Assembly (NCBI GenBank): GCA_020633895.1
Contig: JACKCT010000004.1
Coordinates: forward strand, 186,001 to 250,000
Direction of reading: 5' to 3'
Source of the DNA: Deltaproteobacteria bacterium
GTDB lineage: Bacteria > Lernaellota > Lernaellaia > JACKCT01
DNA: 64,000 nucleotides
Shown: piece after piece, positions 43,055-51,868 of the stretch
How the letters are laid out: each line of letters begins with the position of its first letter
Position numbering within the stretch: position 1 is the stretch's first letter
The notes under the pieces: generated by a model
The model's database searches: none
What the model was told of the DNA's origin: nothing
The model's input: the letters and a program-made list of their open reading frames with translations, nothing else
Made by a program: the position numbers and the translations under genes

Positions 43055-44503
43055 ATGAGCCAATCCGAATCGCCCCATCGCCAGGGCAACGCCAAGGACA
43101 TTCTCAACAAGCTCGGACTGCATTCCAAACATGCGGCGGACCTGCTTACCGCCGATGATTTGCGCCACGCGCCGACGCTGGCCGAGGAGTATCGCACCTA
43201 CGTTTCCTTCGCCAAAACCGAGCGCAAATCGGCGTCCTACTTTTTGGAAAAGGCCGTCGAGCACGGATTCGCCGACCTGTCCGATGCCCGGGCCGTCGAC
43301 GAAAAGACCCTTGTTATCCCCTATCGCAACAAGGTCACGGCGTGCGTTCGGTTGGGAAGCGGCTCCATCGATGAGGGGATGAACGTCATCGCCTCCCACC
43401 AGGACAGCCCGCGCCTGGATCTCAAGGGTCGCCCCCTCTATCAGGATCAGGAACTCGCCCTGCTCAAGACGCACTACTACGGCGGCGTGCGCAAGTATCA
43501 ATGGGTCACGCGTCCGCTGGCCATGCACGGCGTGGTCGTTTTGGAAAACGGAGAATCGGTGGAGATCACCATCGGCGAAGACGAGAGCGACCCGGTCCTG
43601 ACCATCCTCGATCTGCTTCCCCACTTGGCCGCCAAACAAAACGCCAAGAAACTCGGCGACGCGATCACCGCCGAAAAGCTCAACATCGTCGTCGGCGGCT
43701 ACCCCTACGGCAAAGACGAGGGCGCTAACCGCATCAAGGCGACGGTTCTGGGCATCCTGGAACACCGCTTCGGCATGGTCGAGGAAGACTTCATCAGCGC
43801 CGAGTTGGAAATCGTCCCCGCCGGACCGGCGCGATATGTGGGCCTGGACGGCGCGTTCATCGGCGCCTACGGCCATGACGCGCGGGCTTGCGCCTTTACC
43901 GGCATGCGCGCGCTGTTTGACGCCGAACCCGGTGAGCGGACCCAGGTGATGCTGTGCGTGGACAAGGAGGAGATCGGCTCCTTCGGTAACACCAGTGCTC
44001 AGGGGCGCATCCTGCATCACATCGTGGACCGCATCCTCGTCGCCCTCGGCGAAACGCCCGGCGAGCACCGCATCAACACGATCCTCCATCGCTCCAAATG
44101 CATCTCCGCCGACGTGGCCGCCGCCATCGACCCGGACTGGGCCGAAGTTCACGACCGGCGCAACGGCGCGCTGACCGGTCACGGCATCGTCTTCAAGAAA
44201 TTCACCGGCGCCCGAGGCAAAAGCGGCGCATCCGACGCTTCCGCCGAGTTGGTGGGAGAGGTCCGGCGCCTCTACAAGGACGCGGGCGTGCCGTTTCAAA
44301 GCGCCGAAATGGGTAAAGTCGACGAAGGCGGCGGCGGCACCATCGCGAAATTCCTGGCGGCGACCGGCATGGAGGTCATCGACTCCGGCCCGGCGGTCCT
44401 GGCCATGCACAGCCCCTTCGAACTGATTCATGTCCTCGACCTTTACAGCGCGTACAAGGCCTACAAGGCGTTTCTCGAACGCGCCACCCGCGCCGACGAC
44501 TAA
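43055..44503 (+). CDS. M18-family aminopeptidase
   Basis: A 482-residue zinc aminopeptidase of family M18 (yeast aminopeptidase I type), which usually removes acidic or neutral N-terminal residues in a large tetrahedral complex. Conserved segments include IASHQDSPRLDLKG (zinc His/Asp), VDKEEIGSFGNTSAQG (catalytic Glu-Glu pair), and LAMHSPFELIHVLDLYSAYKAY at the C-terminus (last zinc His). No signal peptide is present, so it is cytosolic. It is 46 bp after the HtrA gene and 4 bp before the RluD-type gene. Confidence 0.95.
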   Translation: MSQSESPHRQGNAKDILNKLGLHSKHAADLLTADDLRHAPTLAEEYRTYVSFAKTERKSASYFLEKAVEHGFADLSDARAVDEKTLVIPYRNKVTACVRLGSGSIDEGMNVIASHQDSPRLDLKGRPLYQDQELALLKTHYYGGVRKYQWVTRPLAMHGVVVLENGESVEITIGEDESDPVLTILDLLPHLAAKQNAKKLGDAITAEKLNIVVGGYPYGKDEGANRIKATVLGILEHRFGMVEEDFISAELEIVPAGPARYVGLDGAFIGAYGHDARACAFTGMRALFDAEPGERTQVMLCVDKEEIGSFGNTSAQGRILHHIVDRILVALGETPGEHRINTILHRSKCISADVAAAIDPDWAEVHDRRNGALTGHGIVFKKFTGARGKSGASDASAELVGEVRRLYKDAGVPFQSAEMGKVDEGGGGTIAKFLAATGMEVIDSGPAVLAMHSPFELIHVLDLYSAYKAYKAFLERATRADD

Positions 44504-44507
44504 CCGA

Positions 44508-45476
44508 ATGCCTCCCGCCGAAGATGCGCCCCGTGTCGCCACCTGGACGGTCGATGACGCCGCGGCGGGAACGCGCTTGGACGCGGCCATCGCCAAGGCC
44601 CTGCCGGAACTTTCGCGTTCTCGGGCGACGGCTTTGATCCGCGAGGCGATGGTCACGGTCGACGGGGAGGTCGCCAAGCCCTCGACCAAAGTGCGCGCCG
44701 GCGAGGAGATCGAGGTCGAGATCCCGGCTCCCGAGCCGATCGAAGCCGTGGCCCAGGACATTCCCCTCGACATTCTCTATGAGGACGCGGATTTGATCGT
44801 CGTGAACAAAGAGGCGGGGATGGTCGTGCATCCGGCGGCGGGAAATCCGGATGGAACGCTGGTGAACGCTCTGCTGGGTCACGTGCGCGATTTGTCGGGC
44901 GTCGGCGGCGCGATGCGCCCGGGGATTGTGCATCGGTTGGATAAAGGCACGAGCGGCGCCATCGTTTGCGCCAAAAACGACAAGGCGCATGAATCGCTCT
45001 CCAATCAATTCGCCGCCCGGACGGTGGAAAAACGTTATTTGGCGTTCACCCTGGGCGTTCCCGCCGAATCGCAAGCGCTTATCGACGAGCCCATCGCCCG
45101 CGATCCCAAGGACCGCAAGCGCATGGCCGTGGTCGAGGGCGGGCGGGAGTCACGAACGCGCTATCGCGCCCTGGCGTCGCGGGACGGCATCGCGGCGGTG
45201 GAATGCGACCTTCTCACCGGGCGGACGCACCAGATTCGGGTGCATCTGCGGCATTTGGGGCACCCGCTGCTCATGGACGACTTGTACAGTGGAGTGCGCG
45301 GTCTGAAGAATCTCACGCCGGACGCACGGGCGTTGGCCGAATCGCTGACCCGCCCGGCGCTGCATGCCTGGAAGTTGTCGTTCCGTCATCCGCGAACGGA
45401 TGAAAAGCTGGAATTCGTCGCGCCGATCGCGAAGGATCTGCAACCTTTGGTCGAATTTTTGGGACTGACGCTGTGA
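44508..45476 (+). CDS. RluD-type RNA pseudouridine synthase
   Basis: A 322-residue enzyme with an N-terminal S4 RNA-binding domain (RLDAAIAKALPELSRSRATALIREAMVTVDG) and a C-terminal catalytic domain. The catalytic Asp is in HRLDKGTSG, followed by QFAARTVEKRYLAF and TGRTHQIRVHLRHLGHPLLMDDLY. This places it in the RluA/RluD family, most likely modifying 23S rRNA, though the target position cannot be stated. The ATG at 44508 follows the aminopeptidase stop by 4 bp. The stop overlaps the next GTG start by 4 bp. Confidence 0.95.
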   Translation: MPPAEDAPRVATWTVDDAAAGTRLDAAIAKALPELSRSRATALIREAMVTVDGEVAKPSTKVRAGEEIEVEIPAPEPIEAVAQDIPLDILYEDADLIVVNKEAGMVVHPAAGNPDGTLVNALLGHVRDLSGVGGAMRPGIVHRLDKGTSGAIVCAKNDKAHESLSNQFAARTVEKRYLAFTLGVPAESQALIDEPIARDPKDRKRMAVVEGGRESRTRYRALASRDGIAAVECDLLTGRTHQIRVHLRHLGHPLLMDDLYSGVRGLKNLTPDARALAESLTRPALHAWKLSFRHPRTDEKLEFVAPIAKDLQPLVEFLGLTL

Positions 45477-46249
45477 CGAAATCCCCTTGGCATATTCCCT
45501 TCGGCGACGCCACGGCTACCCCCTACTACGGCGCCTTCTTCGGCCGCCTGGGCGGCGTCAGCGTAGGCCATAACGCGTCGCTCAATCTGGGCACGGGCAC
45601 CGGCGACGACGCCGAAACGATCGAGGAAAACGGCCGACGTGTCCTGGCGACGTTGGGCGTGGAGCGATTGGCGCTGCCTCGGCAGGTGCATGAAGCGGAT
45701 GTGATTGTCCTGGATGAGCCGAGCGCCGAAGGTGTGTCGCGTCTCGGTGACGCGGACGCGATCATGACGACGGTGCCGGGGCAGGGCGTGGGGGTGCTGA
45801 CGGCGGACTGCGTCCCCGTGCTGCTGGCCGACGTCCAAGGACGCGCGGTCGCCGCCGTTCACGCGGGGTGGCGCGGTCTGGCCGCCGAAGTCATTGGAGC
45901 ATGCGTCGCGCGAATGGGCGAACTGGGCATTTCCGCGAACGATCTGGTCGCCGCCGTGGGACCGGCCATCGGGCCGGAGGCGTATCAGGTGGACGACGCG
46001 CTGGCCGATCGGTTCGCCCACGAGATTCCCGGCGGAGCGGGGCAGGTGATCCGCGTCCCAGGGAGGCAGCCGGTCATCGACCTGCCGTCCATCGCCGCCT
46101 CGCAATTGAAAGCAGCCGGCATCGATCCCGCGCGCGTCACGGTCCACCGCCGTTCCACCGCCGCCGAGCCGGACGCATTTTTCAGCCATCGCGGACAGGA
46201 CGGCAAGGCCGGCCGCCAACTCGCCGCCGTCGCCTTGGGCCGCCCATGA
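45473..46249 (+). CDS. YfiH/PgeF multicopper-type purine nucleoside phosphorylase / peptidoglycan-editing factor
   Basis: A 258-residue protein of the laccase-domain YfiH family. Family motifs are LPRQVHEADVIVLD, TADCVPVLLAD, AAVHAGWRGLAAEVI (zinc Cys and His ligands), VGPAIGPEAYQVDD and HRRSTAAEPDAFFSHRG. Studied members show adenosine deaminase, purine nucleoside phosphorylase or peptidoglycan-editing activity. It starts with GTG at 45473 overlapping the RluD-type stop by 4 bp, a very common rluD-yfiH pairing in bacteria. Confidence 0.95.
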   Translation: MTKSPWHIPFGDATATPYYGAFFGRLGGVSVGHNASLNLGTGTGDDAETIEENGRRVLATLGVERLALPRQVHEADVIVLDEPSAEGVSRLGDADAIMTTVPGQGVGVLTADCVPVLLADVQGRAVAAVHAGWRGLAAEVIGACVARMGELGISANDLVAAVGPAIGPEAYQVDDALADRFAHEIPGGAGQVIRVPGRQPVIDLPSIAASQLKAAGIDPARVTVHRRSTAAEPDAFFSHRGQDGKAGRQLAAVALGRP

Positions 46250-46600
46250 AACTTCCCCGCCCAAACTTTCGCGCGTTATGAAAAATTTTTGCCGAAATGA
46301 CTTGACAGGTTGAAAGTTGCGTGGTTAGAGTTAGGCTACAGGCAAGAGGTTGGATACTTTGCTTCCTTGATGCCCGCCCGGCATCGGCAAACGACGAACC
46401 TTAGCTTCCAGACGGACTTTCCCCGTTCAATTTCAGATCGATCAACATTTCGGATCGACGCAGCCCGTTGAGGACAACAACATAAGTCCTGTTCTTCAGC
46501 GCTAAACCACGAATAGCTAACCCCGTCTCATTTTGAGACTCACTCCACACGTTTGAAACTGCCTTTTGGAATAGTTTGAAGTTCATCATGGGAGAATCGA
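46250..46600. other. Long leader region of rho
   Basis: About 350 bp, lower in GC than the flanking genes. It contains the rho promoter (46302-46331) and so a leader of about 260 nt. Hairpins GATGCC-N5-GGCATC and GTCTCA-TTT-TGAGAC are visible. The size recalls the attenuated rho leader of E. coli. No gene is called. Confidence 0.55.
46302..46331 (+). promoter_or_regulatory. rho promoter
   Basis: TTGACA at 46302-46307, a perfect -35, and TAGAGT at 46326-46331 with an 18-bp spacer. Confidence 0.65.
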
Positions 46601-48007
46601 ATGGCCGAGAATAAGGCGCCTATGGACGCTGACGGTCCGTCGCGCAAACCGCGACGTTCCTCCGGACGCCGGGGTCAATCCCGGAACAACAACGGCAACG
46701 CCAACGACCGAAACGACGACGATTTGGCGGCCGCCAACATTGATCCGGACGGCGCGGTGCTCAATATCCAGGAGCTGAAAGAAGGCAAAATCGGCGATCT
46801 TCTGCGCCTGGCCAAGGAACTGGAGGTGGAAAACGCCACCGGCCTTCGCAAGCAGGATCTGATCTACGCCATCCTGCAGGCGCACACCGAGCGCCGGGGC
46901 GCCATCTACGGCGAGGGCGTCATCGAAATCCTGCCCGACGGTTTCGGGTTTCTGAGGGCGCCGGATTCCAACTATCTGCCCGGCCCGGACGACATCTACG
47001 TCTCCCCCAGCCAGATCCGCCGCTTCAACCTGCGCACCGGCGACACCATCTCCGGCCAGGTCCGCCCCCCGAAGGAGTCGGAGCGCTACTTCGCGCTGCT
47101 CAAGGTGGAGACGGTCAACTTCGAAAATCCGGAAGTCTCCCAGGACAAGATCCTGTTCGACAACCTGACGCCTCTCTACCCGGAAGACCACATCCAGCTC
47201 GAGGCCGATCCGGACAGTTACTCCACCCGCATCATGGATCTGCTTTGCCCCATCGGTAAGGGACAGCGCTCGCTGATCGTCTCGCCGCCCAAGGCCGGTA
47301 AGACCATGCTGCTGCAGGCGATCGCCAATTCGATCACGAAGAATCATCCGGAGATCTACCTGATCGTCCTGCTGATCGACGAGCGTCCCGAGGAAGTGAC
47401 GGACATGAGCCGCTCGGTCAAGGGCGAGGTCATCAGTTCCACCTTTGACGAACCGGCCACCCGTCACGTGCAGGTCGCCGAAATGGTCATCGAAAAGGCC
47501 AAGCGCCTGGTCGAGCATAAGAAAGACGTGGTGATCCTGCTGGACTCGATCACCCGCCTGGCCCGCGCCTACAACACCGTCGTGCCCCACTCGGGCAAGA
47601 TTCTTTCCGGCGGTGTGGACTCCAACGCCCTGCACAAGCCCAAGCGCTTCTTCGGCGCGGCCCGTAACGTGGAAGAGGGCGGCTCCCTGACGATTATCGC
47701 CACGGCCCTGGTCGAAACCGGCAGCCGCATGGACGAGGTCATCTACGAGGAGTTCAAGGGCACCGGCAACATGGAAGTGCATCTGGACCGTAAGCTGGCC
47801 GACCGGCGCGTCTTCCCGGCCATCGACATCAACCGCTCGGGTACCCGCAAGGAGGAGCTGCTGCTCACCCCGGATACCCTCCAGCGGGTCTGGGTTCTGC
47901 GCCGGGTGTTGAGCCCGCTCAACCCCATCGACTCCATGGAATTCCTGTTGGACAAGATCACCCAGACCAAGACCAACGATGACTTCCTCAAGTCGATGAA
48001 CCAGTAA
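46601..48007 (+). CDS. rho: Transcription termination factor Rho
   Basis: A 468-residue hexameric RNA helicase that ends transcription at C-rich rut sites. An Arg/Asn-rich disordered N-terminal extension (about 45 residues) comes first, then the RNA-binding OSB domain with [16 protein letters not shown], followed by the ATPase core: Walker [11 protein letters not shown], Walker [16 protein letters not shown], and the Q-loop/R-loop stretch [26 protein letters not shown] strong GGGAGAATCG region precedes the ATG. It has its own promoter and terminator. Confidence 0.98.
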   Translation: MAENKAPMDADGPSRKPRRSSGRRGQSRNNNGNANDRNDDDLAAANIDPDGAVLNIQELKEGKIGDLLRLAKELEVENATGLRKQDLIYAILQAHTERRGAIYGEGVIEILPDGFGFLRAPDSNYLPGPDDIYVSPSQIRRFNLRTGDTISGQVRPPKESERYFALLKVETVNFENPEVSQDKILFDNLTPLYPEDHIQLEADPDSYSTRIMDLLCPIGKGQRSLIVSPPKAGKTMLLQAIANSITKNHPEIYLIVLLIDERPEEVTDMSRSVKGEVISSTFDEPATRHVQVAEMVIEKAKRLVEHKKDVVILLDSITRLARAYNTVVPHSGKILSGGVDSNALHKPKRFFGAARNVEEGGSLTIIATALVETGSRMDEVIYEEFKGTGNMEVHLDRKLADRRVFPAIDINRSGTRKEELLLTPDTLQRVWVLRRVLSPLNPIDSMEFLLDKITQTKTNDDFLKSMNQ

Positions 48008-48032
48008 TCCCCCATCCCCGAACGCCATCCCG

Positions 48033-48060
48033 GGCCGGTCCGAAAGGACCGGCCTTCGTT
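48033..48060 (+). terminator. Terminator of rho
   Basis: A 9-bp stem GGCCGGTCC / GGACCGGCC around a GAAA tetraloop, followed by TTCGTTT. Confidence 0.85.
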
Positions 48061-48128
48061 TATCTGAAGTCGCGTGGTTTCAAGGATTTAGCCGGGACGA
48101 CTTCGTGCGGCGATTCGGCGACGTCGGC

Positions 48129-48157
48129 TTGACGCGGCAAGTCGACTTTGCTAAACA
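48129..48157 (+). promoter_or_regulatory. tRNA-Val promoter
   Basis: TTGACG at 48129-48134, a 17-bp spacer, TAAACA at 48152-48157 preceded by TGC (extended -10). Confidence 0.6.
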
Positions 48158-48211
48158 AGCGCGGTCTTTTCGCTCTTTGGGAAACCGGGCGCCAAAAAGG
48201 CGCGAAAGTGT

Positions 48212-48285
48212 AGGCACGTAGCTCAGCTGGTTAGAGCACTACCTTGACATGGTAGGGGTCGGAGGTTCGAGTCCTCTCGTGCCTA
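48212..48285 (+). tRNA. tRNA-Val (GAC anticodon)
   Basis: A 74-nt cloverleaf. Acceptor AGGCACG pairs with CGTGCCT, discriminator A. The anticodon arm CTACC-TTGACAT-GGTAG gives GAC. T arm GGAGG-TTCGAGT-CCTCT is near-perfect. CCA is not encoded. Confidence 0.96.
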
Positions 48286-48593
48286 TCACCTTTGGGAATG
48301 GCAGGATCCGTCCTGCTCGACGATGATGGGGGCCGGCGTGTTTTGGAAGCGATCCAAAACCCGTTGACAGCCCCGAAGTCGCGGACACTTCTTCGCGATG
48401 TCCATCTCTCGCCGCACCCCGCCTCTTGGGGATTTCCTTGGGTCGAGCGTCGCCCGAACGAATCGCCATTCGCGATTCTTGCCCAAAAAGCGTAGATTTA
48501 CCGTGTGATTTGGATTGCAGCTTTGAATCGAGCTGACAATTGATGGACCAAGCGGCCTTTTCTGTTGTGAGGAAAGGGCCATCGGAGTTGATG
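48286..48593. other. Spacer and leader between tRNA-Val and thrS
   Basis: About 300 bp. The frames here are short and have no Shine-Dalgarno. A perfect -35, TTGACA at 48364-48369, has only a poor -10 (ACTTCT). No hairpin resembling a T-box or threonine operator was recognised. Confidence 0.5.
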
Positions 48594-50504
48594 ATGTCCA
48601 ATCTGTCCGTACATATCGACGGTCGGGAACTGTCCGTTCCGGCCGGTCAGACCTTGAACGATTTTTTCAAGGATCACGAAGACTTGCGTAATCACGACGC
48701 CGTCGCCGCCTATTTGGACGGCGAGGTGATCGACTTTCACACCGCCTTGCCCCACGGCGGGACGATCCGATTGATCATGGCCGACTCGCCCGAGGCCCTG
48801 CCGATCATCCGCCATTCCACGGCCCATGTGATGGCCGAGGCGGTGCAGCGCCTGTTCCCCGGCACCAAAGTCACCATCGGCCCGCCGATCGAGAACGGCT
48901 TTTACTACGACTTCGACTCGGAGCACGTCTTCACCCCCGAGGACCTGCGCGCCATCGAAAAAGAGATGAAAAACATCATCAAGCGCAATGACATTTTCGA
49001 GCGCTCGATGGTGTCCTCCGAGGAGGCCAAGCGGATTTTCCGCGAGAAGAACGAAGACTACAAAGTCGAGCTGATCGAGGACCTGGGCGTGGACGAGGTC
49101 TCGTTTTATACCCAGGGAGAATGGTTCGATCTTTGCCGCGGACCCCACGTGCCTCGGGCCAAACGCATCAAGGCCTTCAAGCTCATGTCGGTGGCCGGCG
49201 CGTACTGGCGCGGCGACGAAAACCGCAAAATGCTCCAACGCATCTACGGCACCGCCTTCGCCACCAAGGAGGAGTTGGACGAATACCTCAACTTCCTCGA
49301 GGAGGCCAAGAAGCGCGACCACCGCGTCCTGGGCAAGCAGCTTGAGCTGTTCATGTTCAATGACGAAGCCGGTGCCGGTTTCCCGATTTTTCTCCCCCGA
49401 GGCATGCGCCTGCGCACCGTCCTGGAGGAATGGGAGAAGAAGGAGCACTACAAGCGCGGCTACGAAATCGTCTCCGGTCCGACCCTGCTCAAGCAGGATC
49501 TGTGGGTTCGCTCCGGGCACTGGGACCACTACCGCGAAAATATGTATTTCACGCAGATCGACGAGACGGGCTACGGCGTCAAGCCGATGAACTGCCTGTC
49601 CCACATGCTGATCTTCAAGTCGAAAACCCGCTCCTTCCGGGATCTGCCCCAGCGATATTTTGAATTGGGGCTGGTGCATCGCCATGAGATGTCCGGCGTG
49701 CTCAACGGCCTGTTGCGCGTGCGCGCCTTCACCCAGGACGACGCCCACATCATCTGCATGCCCGAGCAGCTTCCCGGCGAGATCAAGGGTGTCATCCGCT
49801 TCGTGCAGGATGTCATGAATATCTTCGGCTTTGACTACAAGCTGGAGATTTCCACCCGCCCGGAAAAAGCCATCGGCGATGACGAAATCTGGGAGCAGGC
49901 CACCAACGCCCTCAAGTCGGCGCTCGACGACCTGGATCTGCCCTACGAGATCAACGAAGGCGACGGCGCCTTCTACGGTCCCAAGATCGACGTGAAGCTC
50001 ATGGACTGCCTCAAGCGCGAATGGCAATGCGCCACGGTGCAATGCGACTTCGCGCTGCCCGAGCGCTTCGAGTTGGAATACGTCGGCTCGGACAACGCCA
50101 CGCACCGCCCCGTCATGATCCACCGGGTCATCCTGGGCAGTGTCGAGCGTTTCCTGGGCGTGCTCACCGAGCACTTCGCCGGGGCGTTCCCGCTGTGGAT
50201 TTCGCCGGTGCAGGCGGTGGTCATGACCATTAGCGAAAAGAGCGTTGACTACGGGCATAAGGTCGCCGAAACCATGCAGGCGGCCGGTTTCCGCGTCGAG
50301 GCGGATTTGCGCGACGAAAAAATCGGCAAGAAGATCGCCGAATGGCGCGAGCAGAAGGTCCCGTACATGCTCGTCGTCGGCGAAAAAGAGGCTCAGGAGA
50401 ATCGGGTGGCCCCCCGCACGCGAAGCGGCGAGACACTCGAGCCCATGTCTCTGTCCGACTTCATGCAGCGCATGCAGTCCGAAGTGGATTCGAAGGCGCT
50501 CTAA
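48594..50504 (+). CDS. thrS: Threonyl-tRNA synthetase
   Basis: A 636-residue class II synthetase. In order: TGS domain (about 1-60), the editing domain with HSTAHVMAEAVQRLF and a zinc-like Cys/His set, the catalytic core (motif 2 region LGLVHRHEMSGVLNGLLRVRAFTQDDAHIIC, then motif 3 VMIHRVILGSVERF), and the anticodon-binding domain ending KIAEWREQKVPYMLVVG. The ATG at 48594 is chosen because GGAG is 6 nt upstream and the TGS domain begins at once; an earlier in-frame ATG would add 18 residues. It heads the thrS-infC-rpmI-rplT-pheST cluster. Confidence 0.98.
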   Translation: MSNLSVHIDGRELSVPAGQTLNDFFKDHEDLRNHDAVAAYLDGEVIDFHTALPHGGTIRLIMADSPEALPIIRHSTAHVMAEAVQRLFPGTKVTIGPPIENGFYYDFDSEHVFTPEDLRAIEKEMKNIIKRNDIFERSMVSSEEAKRIFREKNEDYKVELIEDLGVDEVSFYTQGEWFDLCRGPHVPRAKRIKAFKLMSVAGAYWRGDENRKMLQRIYGTAFATKEELDEYLNFLEEAKKRDHRVLGKQLELFMFNDEAGAGFPIFLPRGMRLRTVLEEWEKKEHYKRGYEIVSGPTLLKQDLWVRSGHWDHYRENMYFTQIDETGYGVKPMNCLSHMLIFKSKTRSFRDLPQRYFELGLVHRHEMSGVLNGLLRVRAFTQDDAHIICMPEQLPGEIKGVIRFVQDVMNIFGFDYKLEISTRPEKAIGDDEIWEQATNALKSALDDLDLPYEINEGDGAFYGPKIDVKLMDCLKREWQCATVQCDFALPERFELEYVGSDNATHRPVMIHRVILGSVERFLGVLTEHFAGAFPLWISPVQAVVMTISEKSVDYGHKVAETMQAAGFRVEADLRDEKIGKKIAEWREQKVPYMLVVGEKEAQENRVAPRTRSGETLEPMSLSDFMQRMQSEVDSKAL

Positions 50505-50561
50505 AAACGCTCCAGGGTGTGGCGAGCGCGAAGGCTAGGAACCAATTGAGGAGGACGGCCC

Positions 50562-51101
50562 ATTAACAAGAAAGTTCGAGAAGGCGACAAAAAGCCTCGC
50601 ATCAACGACAAGATCCTCGCCCGACAGGTCCGCGCGATCGGACAGGACGGCGAACAGTTGGGCATCATCGCGACCGACAGGGCCCTGGCTATCGCCGAGG
50701 AGGCGGGGCTGGATCTGGTGGAAGTGGCCCCCGACGCCCTGCCGCCCGTGTGCCGGATCATGGACTACGGCCGGTACAAGTTTCAGCAGGAAAAGCGCGT
50801 CGCCGAAGGCAAGAAGCACCAGGCCACCGTTTCGGTCAAGGAAATCAAGTTGCGGCCCAAGACCGGCGAGCACGACTACCAAGTCAAGCTCAACCGCATC
50901 CTGAAATTCCTGGAGAAGGGGCACAAGGTCAAAGTGACCGTGATGTTCCGGGGTCGCGAGATCGTCCACACGGATCTGGGCCGCAAGCACCTGGACCGGG
51001 TCATTCAAGAGACGGCCGAGGTGGCGCAAATCGACGGTACGCCCAAGATGGAGGGACGCACCATGTCCATGGTGATCGCCCCCCAGAAGAAGAAGAGCTA
51101 A
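50562..51101 (+). CDS. infC: Translation initiation factor IF-3 (AUU start)
   Basis: A 179-residue factor that keeps ribosomal subunits apart and checks initiator tRNA. The frame starts at ATT (AUU) 50562 behind a strong GAGGAGGA Shine-Dalgarno; this rare start codon is the well-known hallmark of infC and is the basis of its autoregulation in E. coli. The protein opens NKKVREGDKKPRINDKI, and contains DLVEVAPDALPPVCRIMDYG and the C-terminal FRGREIVHTDLG. No ATG lies early enough to give the N-domain. The spacing to rpmI is 83 bp. Confidence 0.96.
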   Translation: MNKKVREGDKKPRINDKILARQVRAIGQDGEQLGIIATDRALAIAEEAGLDLVEVAPDALPPVCRIMDYGRYKFQQEKRVAEGKKHQATVSVKEIKLRPKTGEHDYQVKLNRILKFLEKGHKVKVTVMFRGREIVHTDLGRKHLDRVIQETAEVAQIDGTPKMEGRTMSMVIAPQKKKS

Positions 51102-51184
51102 ACGCGCCCGCGGGCGCCGACCTGGAATCACCAATCAACGCACGGCTAGGAACGATCAATGCGTCCGGCCGTCGGAGGCGAGAA

Positions 51185-51379
51185 ATGTCGAAGATGAAGA
51201 CCAATCGCTCGGCCGCCAAGCGGTTCAAGCTCTCGGCCAGCGGCAAACTGCGGCATAAGCAGACCGGAAGCCGTCATATCCTGACCAAGAAGAGCGCCGC
51301 TCGCAAACGCCGCCTGCGCCAGACCACGCAGATGGCCGCTTGCGACGAGAAGCGCCTCAAGCGTCTGCTCAACCTCTAG
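51185..51379 (+). CDS. rpmI: 50S ribosomal protein L35
   Basis: A 64-residue, very basic ribosomal protein. MKTNRSAAKRFKLSASGKLRHKQTGSRH is diagnostic of L35. The start at 51185 (MSKMKTN) has GGAGGCG just upstream. The position between infC and rplT is the standard one. Confidence 0.96.
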   Translation: MSKMKTNRSAAKRFKLSASGKLRHKQTGSRHILTKKSAARKRRLRQTTQMAACDEKRLKRLLNL

Positions 51380-51492
51380 CGCGAATCCGCGCCGGATACC
51401 GCAAACCGGAAACCCGATTCGACCGCGTCGCAAATTGACGCGACCTCGAGGATCAAAAAGCGCACCGGAAAGTGCGTTAGGAGGATTCGACC

Positions 51493-51846
51493 ATGCCCCG
51501 CGCAAAAGGCGGAACGAAAACGCGAGCCCGCCATAACAAGATCTTGAAGCTCGCCAAGGGATATCGCGAGGCTCGCGGCAGCCACTTCAGCGTGGCCCAG
51601 GAGTCCGTTCGCAAGGCCCTGACCAACCAGTACCGGGACCGCCGCACCAAGAAGCGGGATTTCCGCCGCCTGTGGATCGTGCGCATCAGCGCCGCGGCCA
51701 AGGAAAACGGCATGTCCTACTCCCGGCTGATGCACGGCCTGAAGCTCGCCGGCATCGACCTGGATCGCAAGATGCTGGCCGAGATGGCGGTTTACGACAA
51801 GGCGGCCTTCGCCCAGATCGTCGAGCAAGCCAAGCAGGCGATGTAA
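51493..51846 (+). CDS. rplT: 50S ribosomal protein L20
   Basis: A 117-residue ribosomal protein with long N-terminal helix and globular C-domain. [32 protein letters not shown] and [39 protein letters not shown] match the family. L20 represses its operon in E. coli; the 113-bp gap from rpmI could hold a regulatory structure, but none was identified. A TTAGGAGGATT Shine-Dalgarno precedes the ATG. Confidence 0.97.
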   Translation: MPRAKGGTKTRARHNKILKLAKGYREARGSHFSVAQESVRKALTNQYRDRRTKKRDFRRLWIVRISAAAKENGMSYSRLMHGLKLAGIDLDRKMLAEMAVYDKAAFAQIVEQAKQAM

Positions 51847-51868
51847 TCCACGCCCGAAAGGCATCCGG

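Noticed and set aside
46401-46589. 62-codon minus-strand frame in the rho leader
   Set aside because: The translation looks somewhat protein-like, but no ribosome site precedes it and it lies wholly antisense to the rho leader. Homologues would be needed to revive it.
48364-48392. thrS promoter at TTGACA
   Set aside because: The -35 is perfect but the hexamer 17 bp on (ACTTCT) is poor, so it is only mentioned in the spacer entry.
48239-48601. Minus-strand frame ending in RGLEPPTPTMSR
   Set aside because: That tail is the reverse translation of the tRNA-Val gene, a well-known spurious call.
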